Source of the DNA: Tetraselmis striata
Lineage: Eukaryota > Chlorophyta > Chlorodendrophyceae > Chlorodendrales > Chlorodendraceae
Assembly (NCBI GenBank): GCA_006384855.1
Contig: VCJN01001126.1
Coordinates: 5,001 to 69,000 of the forward strand
Reading direction: 5' to 3'
DNA: 64,000 bases
Shown here: positions 54,306-64,000 of the stretch, in pieces
How positions within the stretch are numbered: the first letter of the stretch is position 1
How the letters are laid out: every line of letters begins with the position of its first letter
The notes under the pieces: model-generated
Seen by the model: only the letters and a program-made list of their open reading frames with translations
The model's database searches: none
What the model was told of the DNA's origin: nothing
Position numbers and translations under genes: made by a program

Positions 54306-56288
54306 TTTGGCTTTTCCTCTTGGATGATGGGTGACATGTGTTACAACATACGCGCAGACTGACTTGTGCATCAGTGGCGCATTGTTGTCGAGGGGCCAGC
54401 CCGCGCTTAGCCTACGGTGCGGGCGGTATAAGCATGCACCTATGGAATCGAAGGCACTTTATGTGTGCTACTTTCACCCAGCAAGGCGCGGCCAACGGCG
54501 CTTTTCTTGCAGCTTGGAAAATTGCGAGATGATTGGCCCCATCACGACGGCGACGGTACTGACACACTCTCATGGAAATGCCATGCATTGCATCGGTAGC
54601 GAGCATGGATTGGGCTCAAGCTCGGCCGTCATACAGCGCATGCATACGTCCACCTACAACCGGTAGCGCGCGGGCATATGCGACGGATGGTAACTACGCC
54701 GCCAACAAGTTGCCCCCTATTCATCGCCCGGTGTTTCTGTGGTTTTAGCCACGTGCCAAACAATGCCATTGCCGAAGATCAATTCTAACAGTGCGATAAG
54801 CGGGAGAAACGGCTGCCTCCTTGGCGTAGGAAGCTTGCATACACTTGATTACAACGCTCCATGGCCCCATGGCTTGGGCACCAAGGCGAGGATACGCGCG
54901 GATTTCTGTGTGCAAAGACTTGTGTGGGTTGGTGTACGTGGTTTTACTTGTAACACCCCCACTGGTAGGTTACGAACCCCCGTTTCCTACGCGCACGACC
55001 CCCTCACCTCCCGTAGGCGGATCTTCGAGAATCCGACACTAGATCCGAATCGGGGTCGCACAAAAACACCCCTCTACATGGCTGCTGCCCGGTGGCGCCG
55101 AAATGCGCTACCGGGACTCCGAGTATCACGTGGGAAGCCCCCCGTATGGTTTCCCGATCGTCGCGCAATCCAGGGATTGGCAACTTCCGGCCATTCCGCT
55201 CAACCGCCTACCGCGCCCAGCTAGGCACGGATCCAAGGGGCTACCACCCTGTGGAGGTGGGATTGGTGCCGCCGGGCATGCCGCACCCATGATCCTCCAC
55301 TCATGTGATAGGCCGCTGCCTGGCGGTGGGCGCCATGCCGCTACAAAGGGTATACACTATGGGACGCGATACGGCGCTGATGGAACTACAATTCCGCGGA
55401 AGCACGGGGAGAGGGGGTGGGGATTCTGAACCTGTGGCGGCACATAGCGATAGCCCGAAGAATTTGATCTTCTTTCATTCGAAGTTATTCCGTCATTTAC
55501 ATGGATGGAAACTGACGTGAACGGGGCAGGCTGTGTGTACATATGCGTGCTGTAGATATTGTGGATGCGGAATCGTGCAGTGCGCTCCGCTTGCATATTG
55601 TGGATCGTCCGATTGTCCGCCCCACACATGCACGCTTTAACTGCAAAGGGAAACGACACCAACGCACAGCATCATCAACTCCAGACAAAAAGTACACGCA
55701 AATGTATACGTGTAAGACGACAAAGCTGTAGTCCGTAGGAGCGGTAGTCCTGCGTCATATATTTTCAGCGGGATACATGCAAATATCAAGGGCAAAAATT
55801 TGGCGCATGTGTCCACTAAATGTCAATGTATTGCACCGGTTCCCCGGGTACTCGCTAAATGAAATCCTCCCGGGGTTGAAGCTGTGTATAGCGGGGTCAC
55901 AATCCTGAGATGCAACTACCGAAACGAGTGCGAATAGTGATTAGTATCCGGTTGATACAGTCAAATATAACGTCATTTGATGAAAACTGAGAGCCCACGT
56001 GACCACCCGTCTCGCCAACCCATCCCGCCCCACCGATGCCAATCGAACACACCGGCCGGCACCATCACGCGCATATCGCGGTAGCAGCGCGCTAATGTAG
56101 GCATATGGTGGCGTTCAGGTGCCTCGTCTTGTGTGTCGCGGGCAGGGATGGGGCTGGCGGCGGGATGATGAGGGAGGAGCGCGAGCGGTCACGTGCTAAT
56201 ATTACGCACGTAGCGCGTGCCACGTAGCCAAAAAGCGTTGCCAGCTACACATCTCGGATTTGAGACCCGTTTACGGTCTTCAGAAACG
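54306..56288. other. No recognised gene
   Basis: A frame at 54739-55224 and overlapping frames to 55429 have some protein-like composition, but no domain, start or splice support I can defend. Confidence 0.45.
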
Positions 56289-56301
56289 AGTACCCTGTAC
56301 C
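56289..56301. repeat. Left target-site duplication of LINE-1A
   Basis: AGTACCCTGTACC, repeated exactly at 60215-60227. Confidence 0.9.
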
Positions 56302-59300
56302 CAGCACGCGCCGGCTGCTGCCTCAGCCGCTCATGATGCCGCTCTCGCGGCCACCGCTCGGTGGTGCGCTACCAGCGATGTCTACCGCAAGATGCCCCGT
56401 ACGCCGCTGCGGGGCACGGCTGTCGGCGTCTGTCCCGCAGCTCGGCCTGTCCTCTTCCCCCTGCTAGACCGTACGCTGGCCTATGCTGACCGCTTCCCTC
56501 CTACCGACGACCGGTCGTACGGGGCCGAAGGCTCTGTCTGCGTATTTGCGGGGCTACTACTGCGACCCTACCCATCCAGCAGCCCCGCAGTTGTGCGGAA
56601 ATTGGCGGAGCGGCGAGTGCGGCTGTGGGAGGCAGGGGATGCTGTGCGCGCCGGCTTCTCGGTGTGCGGGATGCAGCAACTGTGGCGCGAATCGCGGGAT
56701 GGCAGCGAGTTACATAATTACCAGATGGAGGCGGGTGAGCTGCCGACGACCACATCTCGGAGTGCCCGCCGACGGAAGCGCCGGCGATCTGCGAGGGCGC
56801 GGGCGGCTGCTGCTGAGGCTGCGGAAGGGGGCGCCGATGCTGCGGCTGATGGGGTGCCGCCGGCGGTGGTGGATGCTCACCGCCGGGCGGCGAAACTCAC
56901 CGCTGTGCAGGAGCTGCGCCGCGCTCGCCAGGCGCTGGACACTGCTGACCTCGGCATGGTGTCTGACGCCGCTGCGGCGCTCCCTGCCCTCGATGCCCTC
57001 CATCCGCCTCCTGCTGCCACCAGCCCGGAGTACTCTCCCCCCGAAGAACCGCCGGACCTGCAACGGGCGCCGCCGTCGTGGGGCGACAATGCGGATGAGG
57101 TTATGCGGTGGGGGGAGGACCAGCGGCGGGTTCTGCGTCGTGCACCCCGCCTTTCCGCAGGGCATGTGGACTGGTGGCGTTGGGAGCACATCAGGGACCT
57201 AGACGTACCTTCATGGCGCCTGTGGGTGAACCGCTGCCTAGCGGGGCGGTGCCACTCGCGCACTGCGGCTTTCTTGGCGAGTGGCTCCGTCTTTGCGCTC
57301 CACAAGGACCACCCCGCCGCGCGCGAGGAGCGGGAAAAGAGCGGCGAGCCGCTGCGAGTACGCCCGCTCGGCGTCGGCTCCGTGCTGGTGCGCCTGGCCT
57401 CCGCCCACGCTCTGGGGCAAGTGGGTGCGGATGCGCGGGAGGTCATGGGCCCGGTGCAACGCAGCTTTCAGTCGGGAGCTGGCTGTGAGACGGCGTATAT
57501 GAGCATGCGGGTGGCGCTGCAACTTTTCGGCGGGCGTGGTACTGGTGGGAAAGGACTACTACTCCTGGATATTCAGAATGCCTTCAATGAGGTATCCCGG
57601 GGTGCGATACTTTACGGCTTGCTTCAGCACCCGCGGCTACATGGCCTGATTCCTTTTTTCCAGATGTTGTACGATCGCCCTAGCGACCTGTACTACTACG
57701 CGACGGATGATCCCGGTACTTTGCGCGCCACCCTACAGTCTCGTACGGGTGTACGCCAGGGTGATGTCCTGGCCCCGCTTTACTTCTGCCTCGCTATCGC
57801 GGGCCCAGTGCAAGCGGTTGTGGCTCGTACCGCCGCTGATACTTTTTGCCAGAGTTTTGCGGATGATTGCGGCGCCGCCACTGCCGCGGCCCACGTTCCG
57901 CGCGTTTTCGACGAGTACTGCGCGGAGCTTTCCAAAGTCGGACTGGTGGTACAGGACAGTAAGACGCGGTACGTTCGTCACCCCGGCGACAGCGAGTCCG
58001 AGTTGCGGACAGTACGGGAGAAGTTGGCCCCGGGAGGATTTCGGACCCCGGCCGATGATCCTGTCCAGGATGGCGCCGTGTACTTGGGTGCTCCTATTAG
58101 CCATTACCCCGAGTGGATGACCGGCGCGTTGGGGCGGCGCCGGGAGGCCCACGCCACACTGTTGGAGCGCATCGCCTCCTCTGGCACGTCGGGATACGGC
58201 TGCCACCATGGGGCCATGCGGTTGCTGGTCGTATGCGCGGTGCGGCAGACTGGCTTCCTCAGCCGCATGATGCCGCCGTCGGAGCTGGACCCTTTCTTGG
58301 AGGCCGTGGACGCCGCCAACATTTCGGCTGCGTTTTCGCTGCTTGGCCTGGACGCTTGCGACCAGTCTACACCGCGCATGGAGGCTGCAATCGTTCAGAT
58401 GAGTATGCCCGCGGATTTTGGCGGTCTGAATCTGGCCTTGCTGCAGTCCGAGGCCCCTGCGGCGTTTTATTCCGCGCAATCGGTTGTCCTGCCAAAGCTG
58501 GTACGGGAGTACGGGCCCGCCCTCGGCCCCTTATACGAGGCGGTCCGCGCCGAGGTGTCGTCTGTGGCTACGAGTGCTTTGCCATGGGCGCGTGAGACGC
58601 GCCGCGTGTACGAGACTGTACAGGCCCTAACCACGTTACCGCAAGAAGATGTGCGGCGCGCACGCGCGGCGTATGGGCACGCCCACGAGATCTTCGAGTT
58701 ACTTACGGTCAGTAATGCTACGACCACCGCTGCATCGGATCCAGCAGCTGGTACTACGACCCGTACGGGTACAAGCACTAGCGGAGGATTGCGCGTCACC
58801 ACATCTCCTTTTACGGCCACTCCTCTTGGAGTTGGTACTGGTGAGGCCGCCTCTGCTGCCCAGCAATTGCTTCCTATCGGTGGTACGAGTACTGCCAATA
58901 CCGTTACTACATGCGCTTTTGTAGCTCTGAAGATACCGTCGCCGGGCGAATTAGTGGCACACTCTCCGTCAGCAGCCACTGTTTCCCTCCCAGAATCGCT
59001 GCCAGGTTCTACTGCTCCGCCCTCGGGTACGGGTTCGGGTGCGACCTCCGATGATCAACCCACGACGATGGTTGTCCAACGCCACCTCAGCCGTGCGATT
59101 CGCTTGCGTGACTTCGTGGCCCTCGATCTCAGCTTCCAACGTACTGGTGCAGCGGCCTCGCGACTTGATACCTTGCGCCTGTACAGCGCGTGCGGGCCGG
59201 GCTCCCTATCGCTTTTCCAGTCGGATCACGAGTCCGCCCGCAAGATTCCCCATGCTGCTTATTCGGCCGCCGCTGCGCGGGTACTTGGCCTTTGCCCGCG

Positions 59301-60141
59301 CGGAGGTTCCGCGCTTGTCACTTGCCCTGGCCCAACGTGTGGTATTGATCCCTTATGGCTTCGCTCTACGGACGCCTCGAACCGGAGCGCTACGGATTTC
59401 ATCGTGGATCATCTACCCATATGCCCCGTAGCGAACTACAAGCACCGCATGCATACCGCTTTGAAGATTCTGTGGGCATCTGTGGCAATTGATGCGGGGG
59501 CGGTGCTTGACCGGGACCGCTCGGGAGCCGGCGACTTGACCCTTGAGACGAGTGGGCTGCGCCCAGCGGACCGCTCGCGGCCGTCGGACCTGACGCTGGC
59601 GGGGTGGGGAGGGGCGGCGTGCGATTACATGATCGACTTCGCGTGCGTGTCCTCCACGACCCCCACTTGGAGCAATGACCCCCGCTGGTGCATCCCGGGA
59701 ATCGCGGCGACCGAGGCGGAGCATGCTAAGTTGGCAGCAGACCGGGCGTCTTCCGCCCCAGTGCAGGGTGTTCACCGGTACTACCCTTTTGTGGTTGAGG
59801 ACCGCGGCCGTCTGGGGAAGTCCGCTTTGACGGTGGTCTACATCTTCGCGGTGCTGTTGGCTGTGCGCAACTTCCCTGGCGGTCCTTCCACCCCGACCTC
59901 TTGCTTTTTTCGTGGTCAATCCGTTCAAGCACTTCGAAACTTTGTCGCCAGCCAACCTGCTGAGTTCCGCCGTCACCTGTCGCGCACACGGCGGGGGCTG
60001 TTGCAGCGGGTCTCGGCTTGCGTGCATGGTACCTTGGGCGGCATTCTCTCTGCCGGTGTGCAGATGGCCAAGTCTGATGCGTGTGCTCGTGCCCACTCTG
60101 CGTCTTCTCATGTTACTGCTTCCACCCCGCAGTCGCTGTAG
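56302..60141 (+). CDS. LINE-1A reverse transcriptase with CCHC and restriction-like-endonuclease-type C-terminus
   Basis: An open frame of about 1280 codons runs uninterrupted to TAG at 60139-60141. It enters from flanking DNA without an ATG because the 5' end is lost. Order of domains: a basic linker (SARRRKRRRSARARA); RT with GPVQRSFQSGAGCE, LLLLDIQNAFNEVSR (about 57556-57600), TGVRQGDVLAPLYFCLAI, FADD (about 57852-57863) and a GLVVQDSKTRYV thumb side; a Thr/Ser-rich spacer; CPGPTC...DHLPIC (CCHC); KHRMH; then RPSDLTLAGW...CDYMIDFA...AEHAKLAADRA...YYPFVVEDRGRLGKSA. The last part follows the D, D, K, E pattern of the restriction-like endonuclease of R2/NeSL-group LINEs. No apurinic endonuclease domain is seen. 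The preserved frame suggests a recent insertion. Confidence 0.85.
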   Translation, partial: QHAPAAASAAHDAALAATARWCATSDVYRKMPRTPLRGTAVGVCPAARPVLFPLLDRTLAYADRFPPTDDRSYGAEGSVCVFAGLLLRPYPSSSPAVVRKLAERRVRLWEAGDAVRAGFSVCGMQQLWRESRDGSELHNYQMEAGELPTTTSRSARRRKRRRSARARAAAAEAAEGGADAAADGVPPAVVDAHRRAAKLTAVQELRRARQALDTADLGMVSDAAAALPALDALHPPPAATSPEYSPPEEPPDLQRAPPSWGDNADEVMRWGEDQRRVLRRAPRLSAGHVDWWRWEHIRDLDVPSWRLWVNRCLAGRCHSRTAAFLASGSVFALHKDHPAAREEREKSGEPLRVRPLGVGSVLVRLASAHALGQVGADAREVMGPVQRSFQSGAGCETAYMSMRVALQLFGGRGTGGKGLLLLDIQNAFNEVSRGAILYGLLQHPRLHGLIPFFQMLYDRPSDLYYYATDDPGTLRATLQSRTGVRQGDVLAPLYFCLAIAGPVQAVVARTAADTFCQSFADDCGAATAAAHVPRVFDEYCAELSKVGLVVQDSKTRYVRHPGDSESELRTVREKLAPGGFRTPADDPVQDGAVYLGAPISHYPEWMTGALGRRREAHATLLERIASSGTSGYGCHHGAMRLLVVCAVRQTGFLSRMMPPSELDPFLEAVDAANISAAFSLLGLDACDQSTPRMEAAIVQMSMPADFGGLNLALLQSEAPAAFYSAQSVVLPKLVREYGPALGPLYEAVRAEVSSVATSALPWARETRRVYETVQALTTLPQEDVRRARAAYGHAHEIFELLTVSNATTTAASDPAAGTTTRTGTSTSGGLRVTTSPFTATPLGVGTGEAASAAQQLLPIGGTSTANTVTTCAFVALKIPSPGELVAHSPSAATVSLPESLPGSTAPPSGTGSGATSDDQPTTMVVQRHLSRAIRLRDFVALDLSFQRTGAAASRLDTLRLYSACGPGSLSLFQSDHESARKIPHAAYSAAAARVLGLCPRGGSALVTCPGPTCGIDPLWLRSTDASNRSATDFIVDHLPICPVANYKHRMHTALKILWASVAIDAGAVLDRDRSGAGDLTLETSGLRPADRSRPSDLTLAGWGGAACDYMIDFACVSSTTPTWSNDPRWCIPGIAATEAEHAKLAADRASSAPVQGVHRYYPFVVEDRGRLGKSALTVVYIFAVLLAVRNFPGGPSTPTSCFFRGQSVQALRNFVASQPAEFRRHLSRTRRGLLQRVSACVHGTLGGILSAGVQMAKSDACARAHSASSHVTASTPQSL

Positions 60142-60214
60142 AGGACCTTTCTGATTGCCTTTTATTTTGGTGATTTCCGATATCGCCTTCTGCTGCTAGC
60201 TCATGTAAATATAT
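56302..60214 (+). mobile_element. LINE-1A: non-LTR retrotransposon, 5' truncated
   Basis: A 3913-base insertion between exact 13-base duplications. Comparison with LINE-1C shows the 5' UTR and zinc-finger region are absent. The 3' end is GCTAGCTCATGTAA plus a short AT tail with no poly(A). Related copies: 14946-16946, 20968-21055, 21286-21375, 21385-21800, 23060-23187 and 49540-51960. Confidence 0.9.
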
Positions 60215-60227
60215 AGTACCCTGTACC
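60215..60227. repeat. Right target-site duplication of LINE-1A
   Basis: Exact copy of 56289-56301. Confidence 0.9.
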
Positions 60228-60311
60228 TACGCGAAGTCGTACTGGAGGGAAACCTGCAACGGACGAAAACACAGGAATAAGCCAGTACGGCGCAACGCTG
60301 TAGACATAAAT

Positions 60312-60368
60312 TTTCCGCCAGCAGCCCATGCCATTTCCTTTCAATCACGCGTGAGCTGCTGGCGGAAA
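60312..60368. repeat. Hairpin: 14-base perfect stem, 29-base loop
   Basis: TTTCCGCCAGCAGC at 60312-60325 pairs with 60355-60368. It lies 85 bases downstream of LINE-1A in unique sequence. Confidence 0.85.
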
Positions 60369-60979
60369 TGGTATGCAACACCGTTCCCCGGGGGTCCTTT
60401 GAGAGGGGCTTCAGCTGGGCAGCCGCACATACTGCAACATCACCGGAATAGCTGTGGATATTCTACACACGCTGCAGCTCCCAGGACTGATACGCATAAG
60501 ACTGCATGTGGCGCACAACGTGGACGCCTGACTTCCCATGGCAGGACATATACAACTTGATTGCGATTATGAATAGTCAGGACACCGTGGTTCAGCCAGC
60601 ACACATACATGTGAGAGGCAGCTGGGGTTTTTGTGGCCCGGGCGGGGAGTGACAACCAACCTGCAGCAGCATGCAGGAACATTTGCTGCCGTTCAAATTG
60701 GGTTTCGTCCACCCCTGACCTCAGACAGCTAGGGTATATATGGTCTTATTTGCAGTGCTCTCATTCATACCGCAATGCACCCGTGTGGTCATTTCAACTG
60801 TGTTTACAGGCATTAAACCGCGGCATGCGGCAAACACAACGAAGCCGGGGGGGGGGGGGGGGGGGGGGGGGCGGGGGGCGCTTGCAGGCCAAGGGCATGT
60901 CCCGAGAGACACACAAGGCCGGGCCCGTAGAAGGCTGCGGCATAAACGGGCGCCTCAACCTTGCGTGTACCGGTAGTCG
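60369..60979. other. 3' flank of the unidentified spliced gene; poly-G tract near 60847
   Basis: A G run of about 24 (60847-60870) and no other defended feature. Confidence 0.5.
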
Positions 60980-63448
60980 TCATCTGCGTTCGACGCCTTG
61001 TACGTAGTCCGCGCCGTATTGCCGGCGCACGTCAGAGCGCCCCGCCTCGCCCATCGCCAGCAGGCGCGCCGCCATCTCCGCCAGCCCCACTCCCGCCCAG
61101 TCCGCCAGGGAGCGCAGCGCACGCGCAGCAGGGCTCCCGGCAGCAGAGCCCTCAGGCAGCGCTGCCGCCACCTTCGTGCGGGGCTCTCGCGTGCTGTGCT
61201 GTGCGGCGTCCTCTTCCTCGGGGGTCCGCTCTCGCGCGCCTCGCCGCGCCGCCCGTTGACGCTTCTGCTGTGCGTAGAGTTGCCGGGCGCAGCCGGGGTC
61301 AGAGGCGCGGGCCGCCGCAGCGGCACGGCTCCCCCTACCGCCCTTGGCCGTTCATGGCATTCAACCAGCAGCCTTTGCGGCGCGCCGCTTCATGCCCCAG
61401 GGCGGTGCTTTGTGTTGGAACACGATGTTGTGAGGAAAGGACGCGCAATGGCACCATGTGCCGAGTGCCCCGACACCCTCCATACTCCGCCCCCCCTCCC
61501 CCCCATCAATACCACCAACCAGCCACATACAGGCTATGGTAGTCGTCCTTAACCTCGGACTGATTGTATACTAACCAGTGCCGCTGGGTAGCCGTGCTGG
61601 AACCAGGGAATCAATCCTTTGGGAGACTGAATTTGAAACTGGAGCGACGAGGGGGGGGGGGCATTGGCGCAGTGCTCTTGCCCACCAAGATGGGTTCACG
61701 CGCAGTGAGTGGATCTCAGGAACCAATGGGGAAGGGGGTGGGGGGGGGGGGGGGGGGGATGCGCGCACCTTCCGGCCGCCCAGCAGGGACTGGTGGTTGA
61801 TGATGTGCGCCACGCCGCCGCCCGCAGCCAGGCAGCCGGCCTCGGAGCTCTCCGCGGCCGCCCCGCTCAGCCCGACGCCCCCCTGGCCCTGCGGAGGATG
61901 GCGATGGTGTTGAGCCCGATCGAGTCAGCTACCCACCCAAGCCTCACGCCCGTTTCATAACCGTAGGTATAACGGACAGTCTGCCAGTTATAGACAAGTT
62001 CTCTGCCTTTCTCAGGATACTCTACTCGTTCGTCTTCATCGATACAGGTGGCAGCCGCTGAGCGCCCAGCGGCATCGCCCGGGGCTCCACGCAAGCGCGG
62101 TACGTTGGCGTGTTGATGGAGGCCGTGATGGCAGATACGCAAGGCCGTTCGGGATCCGCATCAAGGGATCGCAGAGACCAAAAATCGCTCCTCATTCAAA
62201 TCCTGAAGATTACTACGCTGAGCCACTCTCAGCGTCCCGCCCTGGGGTTGCTCTCGGTAAACGCGAATATTGTTGCTGGTCGCCTGGCCGCGGAACAATG
62301 CCTGCCGCACGTCTTCAACGATGCGGCCCATGCTGCACAGAGCACCGAGTGGTATGGTCGTGCCCTCAGGCATCACAGCTTTGCCTGATCCGCCTGACGC
62401 GCCGGGAGATTCAAGGCTTGAGGTCACTCGATGTCTAGGGATCGATCGATGCCGCAATAGAGTCGGTGGCAGGGGATCGATGTGTCTAATGCAATGGCGT
62501 TTAGGTATTGATGGATCTGATGAACCGGTTGCCGAAAGATGGATGCACATGATACCGCTAAGACAGCCTAGGGTGAGGCAGCTGAAGATTGCGGTCTTGA
62601 TGTGTCTTGATGGAGCACTTGGTCTTGATCCATGCATGCATGACGCAGGGGCATGTGGCAGGAGGGACAGAGACGGTGGGACACGGGAGGGAAGGTGGTG
62701 GGGGTGAGGGGGGGGAAGGGGGGGGGGAGGGGGGAGCCACCTGCGCCATGATCGCCTCCACCTTCTCCGCCAGCTCCTCCGCCCCCAGTTCGTCCGCCGC
62801 GCTGAATAGCTCCACCAGCTTGAGCATCTCGGGCGTCTCCATCACGCCCGCATCATTGGCCTCGAAGCGCTGGACCAGGTACTCCGCCTCCGCCACCTGT
62901 GCAGCCTGAGGGCGCACAGATGTCGAAGACTCGGTGAGGATTCATCGGGCGTGGTCGTTACTCTAGCCGCGGATTTCACTGCATGATGCCGAAATGTGGG
63001 CACTGTTGGCAGGGGGGTAGGCGAGTTGCTGGTGTGGGTGGCGAGATCCCGGTCATCATTATTATCCGCATCGGGATTCTCGTCGTGGCGGTGGTCGTCA
63101 TTGATGTCCAGTGAATGCAGCATGGCATGACAGAGGTGGGACCTCCTATCCCTCCGGAAACTCCCATGCTCCGGTTAAATAATTTGGGGGGAGGGGGGGG
63201 GGGGGGGGGGGGTAAGGGTTCGGTTCTCATGGGGGTGGGGATGGGGGGGGGGGGGGGGGGGGGGGTTCCGGCCGGAGCGAGCTTGATCGAGGCGGACATG
63301 CCTGGGTGGGGAGAGACACCGGCTGCCCAGAGACTCACCTGCTGGATGCTTTGGCTCGCAACGCGGTCTGCGCTGAGCTGCAGCATGTTCAGGATGCCCC
63401 ACAGCTCGCCGGGCGCGTCGCTGGAATGGCCCTTCTTCGGCTGGACGC
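60980..63448 (-). CDS. Unidentified multi-exon gene (four 3' exons seen)
   Basis: Exons supported by reading frame and splice sites: 63448-63339 (donor CAG|GTGAGT), 62905-62741 (CTCAG|GCT to CAG|GTGGCT), 61888-61769 (CCGCAG|GGC to AAG|GTGCGC) and about 61342-60980 with TGA at the end. The last three join in phase 0. Encoded text: APGELWGILNMLQLSADRVA; then EAEYLVQRFEANDAGVMETPEML and ELGAEELAEKVEAIMAQ; then GVAHIINHQSLLGGRK; then an Ala/Arg-rich helical part ending VRRQYGADYVQGVERR. It looks soluble and largely helical. I do not recognise the family. The 5' exons probably lie beyond 63448 or outside the window. Poly-C follows the donors at 62741 and 61769 in the transcript. Confidence 0.6.
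61741..61758 (+). repeat. Poly-G tract just inside an intron (sense-strand poly-C)
   Basis: In the transcript this C run starts about 10 bases after the donor of exon 61888-61769. Confidence 0.9.
63187..63265 (+). repeat. Two poly-G tracts in an intron of the unidentified gene
   Basis: G runs at about 63192-63212 and 63246-63265, split by TAAGGGTTCGGTTCTCATGG, inside the intron after exon 63448-63339. Confidence 0.85.
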
Positions 63449-64000
63449 CTGCGCAGCCACGGCGCCAGGTGCCCAGCCGTTTCAGCACACAGCCTAGTTA
63501 TGGCACCAGCACGGGGCAGCGGGGCCCTGCCCAGCTAGGCATGGCACCGGACGACGGGCCTTCCGGTCCCTTCCTAGCTTTTTAGAGTCGACTGCTGTAG
63601 TCATATTCGTAGAGTGAAGTAGCTGTGATCACTAAAAGATAGATACCAGACCCTAAAACGATACAGCGTCAGGCCGAGTGGGCTGGGCACTCCACGGCGG
63701 GGGTACGAACATGCCGTCTCCCAACTGTTTGATTGTGTTTATGAGTGATAGGTAGGACATACTAAGAGTAGTGTGTATCCTTATCTTACGCATCCTAAAG
63801 TGGGATTGCACTCGTGGTTGGCACAGAAAACCAGACCTGGAATACGCCGGCTCGAAATGCATCGGCACAAACCTAGCTAGTCCGCTATGTTTGCCAGCCC
63901 GAACACAAAGGTTATTTATAGGGTTTACGGTTTGGGGTCCGATACCCTGAATACCCCCTCATGACAATGTGCGTGCCTTGGCATAAACTGTGGCACATCG
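63449..64000. other. No further exon recognised at the window end
   Basis: Short frames only. Upstream exons of the minus-strand gene would be expected here or beyond the window. Confidence 0.45.

Noticed and set aside
57733-58479. Minus-strand ORFs across LINE-1A
   Set aside because: Shadows of the RT frame in GC-rich DNA.

Overview
This looks like nuclear DNA of a GC-rich green alga, most likely a chlorophycean close to the volvocine/Chlamydomonas group. The host genes are spliced with GT-AG introns. The ABC-F protein is of the plant/animal ABCF1/ABCF2 type and the MYB factor is of the plant 2R type. TGTAA, the chlorophyte poly(A) signal, sits just downstream of several stop codons and at the 3' ends of three retroelement families. 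A (TTTTAGGG)2 motif of the Chlamydomonas telomere type also occurs. There are no bacterial operons or rRNA genes. The species is not determined.

Layout. 0-2 kb: a terminal exon (+) and a 416-codon ORF (-). 2.47-10.77 kb: a large inverted repeat whose arms carry tRNA-like SINEs and a truncated LINE; it encloses a DIRS/PAT-like tyrosine-recombinase retrotransposon (3.9-8.8 kb). 11-25 kb: mostly nested repeats (family R, LINE-1 and LINE-2 fragments, CTGCAG-rich arrays, a telomere-like palindrome) plus a Gag-like remnant. 25.8-33.6 kb: a broken BED/tudor-like gene, three tandem-repeat arrays and several small ORFs. 34.6-36.0 kb: an intact 2R-MYB gene. 36.9-39.9 kb: an intact six-exon ABCF gene on the other strand, convergent with MYB. 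40.7-46.3 kb: a hAT transposase remnant and two convergent genes that look like one large DNA transposon. 48.1-49.2 kb: a DNA-methyltransferase-like gene cut at its 5' end by a family R copy. 49.5-52 kb: a 3'-truncated LINE-1 copy. 56.3-60.2 kb: a LINE-1 copy with a long open frame and a clear target-site duplication. 61-63.4 kb: an unidentified spliced gene (-).

The most confident host genes are ABCF and MYB. Most other coding sequence belongs to mobile elements: a PAT-like element, two LINE families with a restriction-like-endonuclease (RLE) type C-terminus, hAT, and an unassigned transposase. The whole window is marked by long poly-G/poly-C runs (about 15-38 bases), several of which lie immediately downstream of 5' splice sites as sense-strand poly-C.
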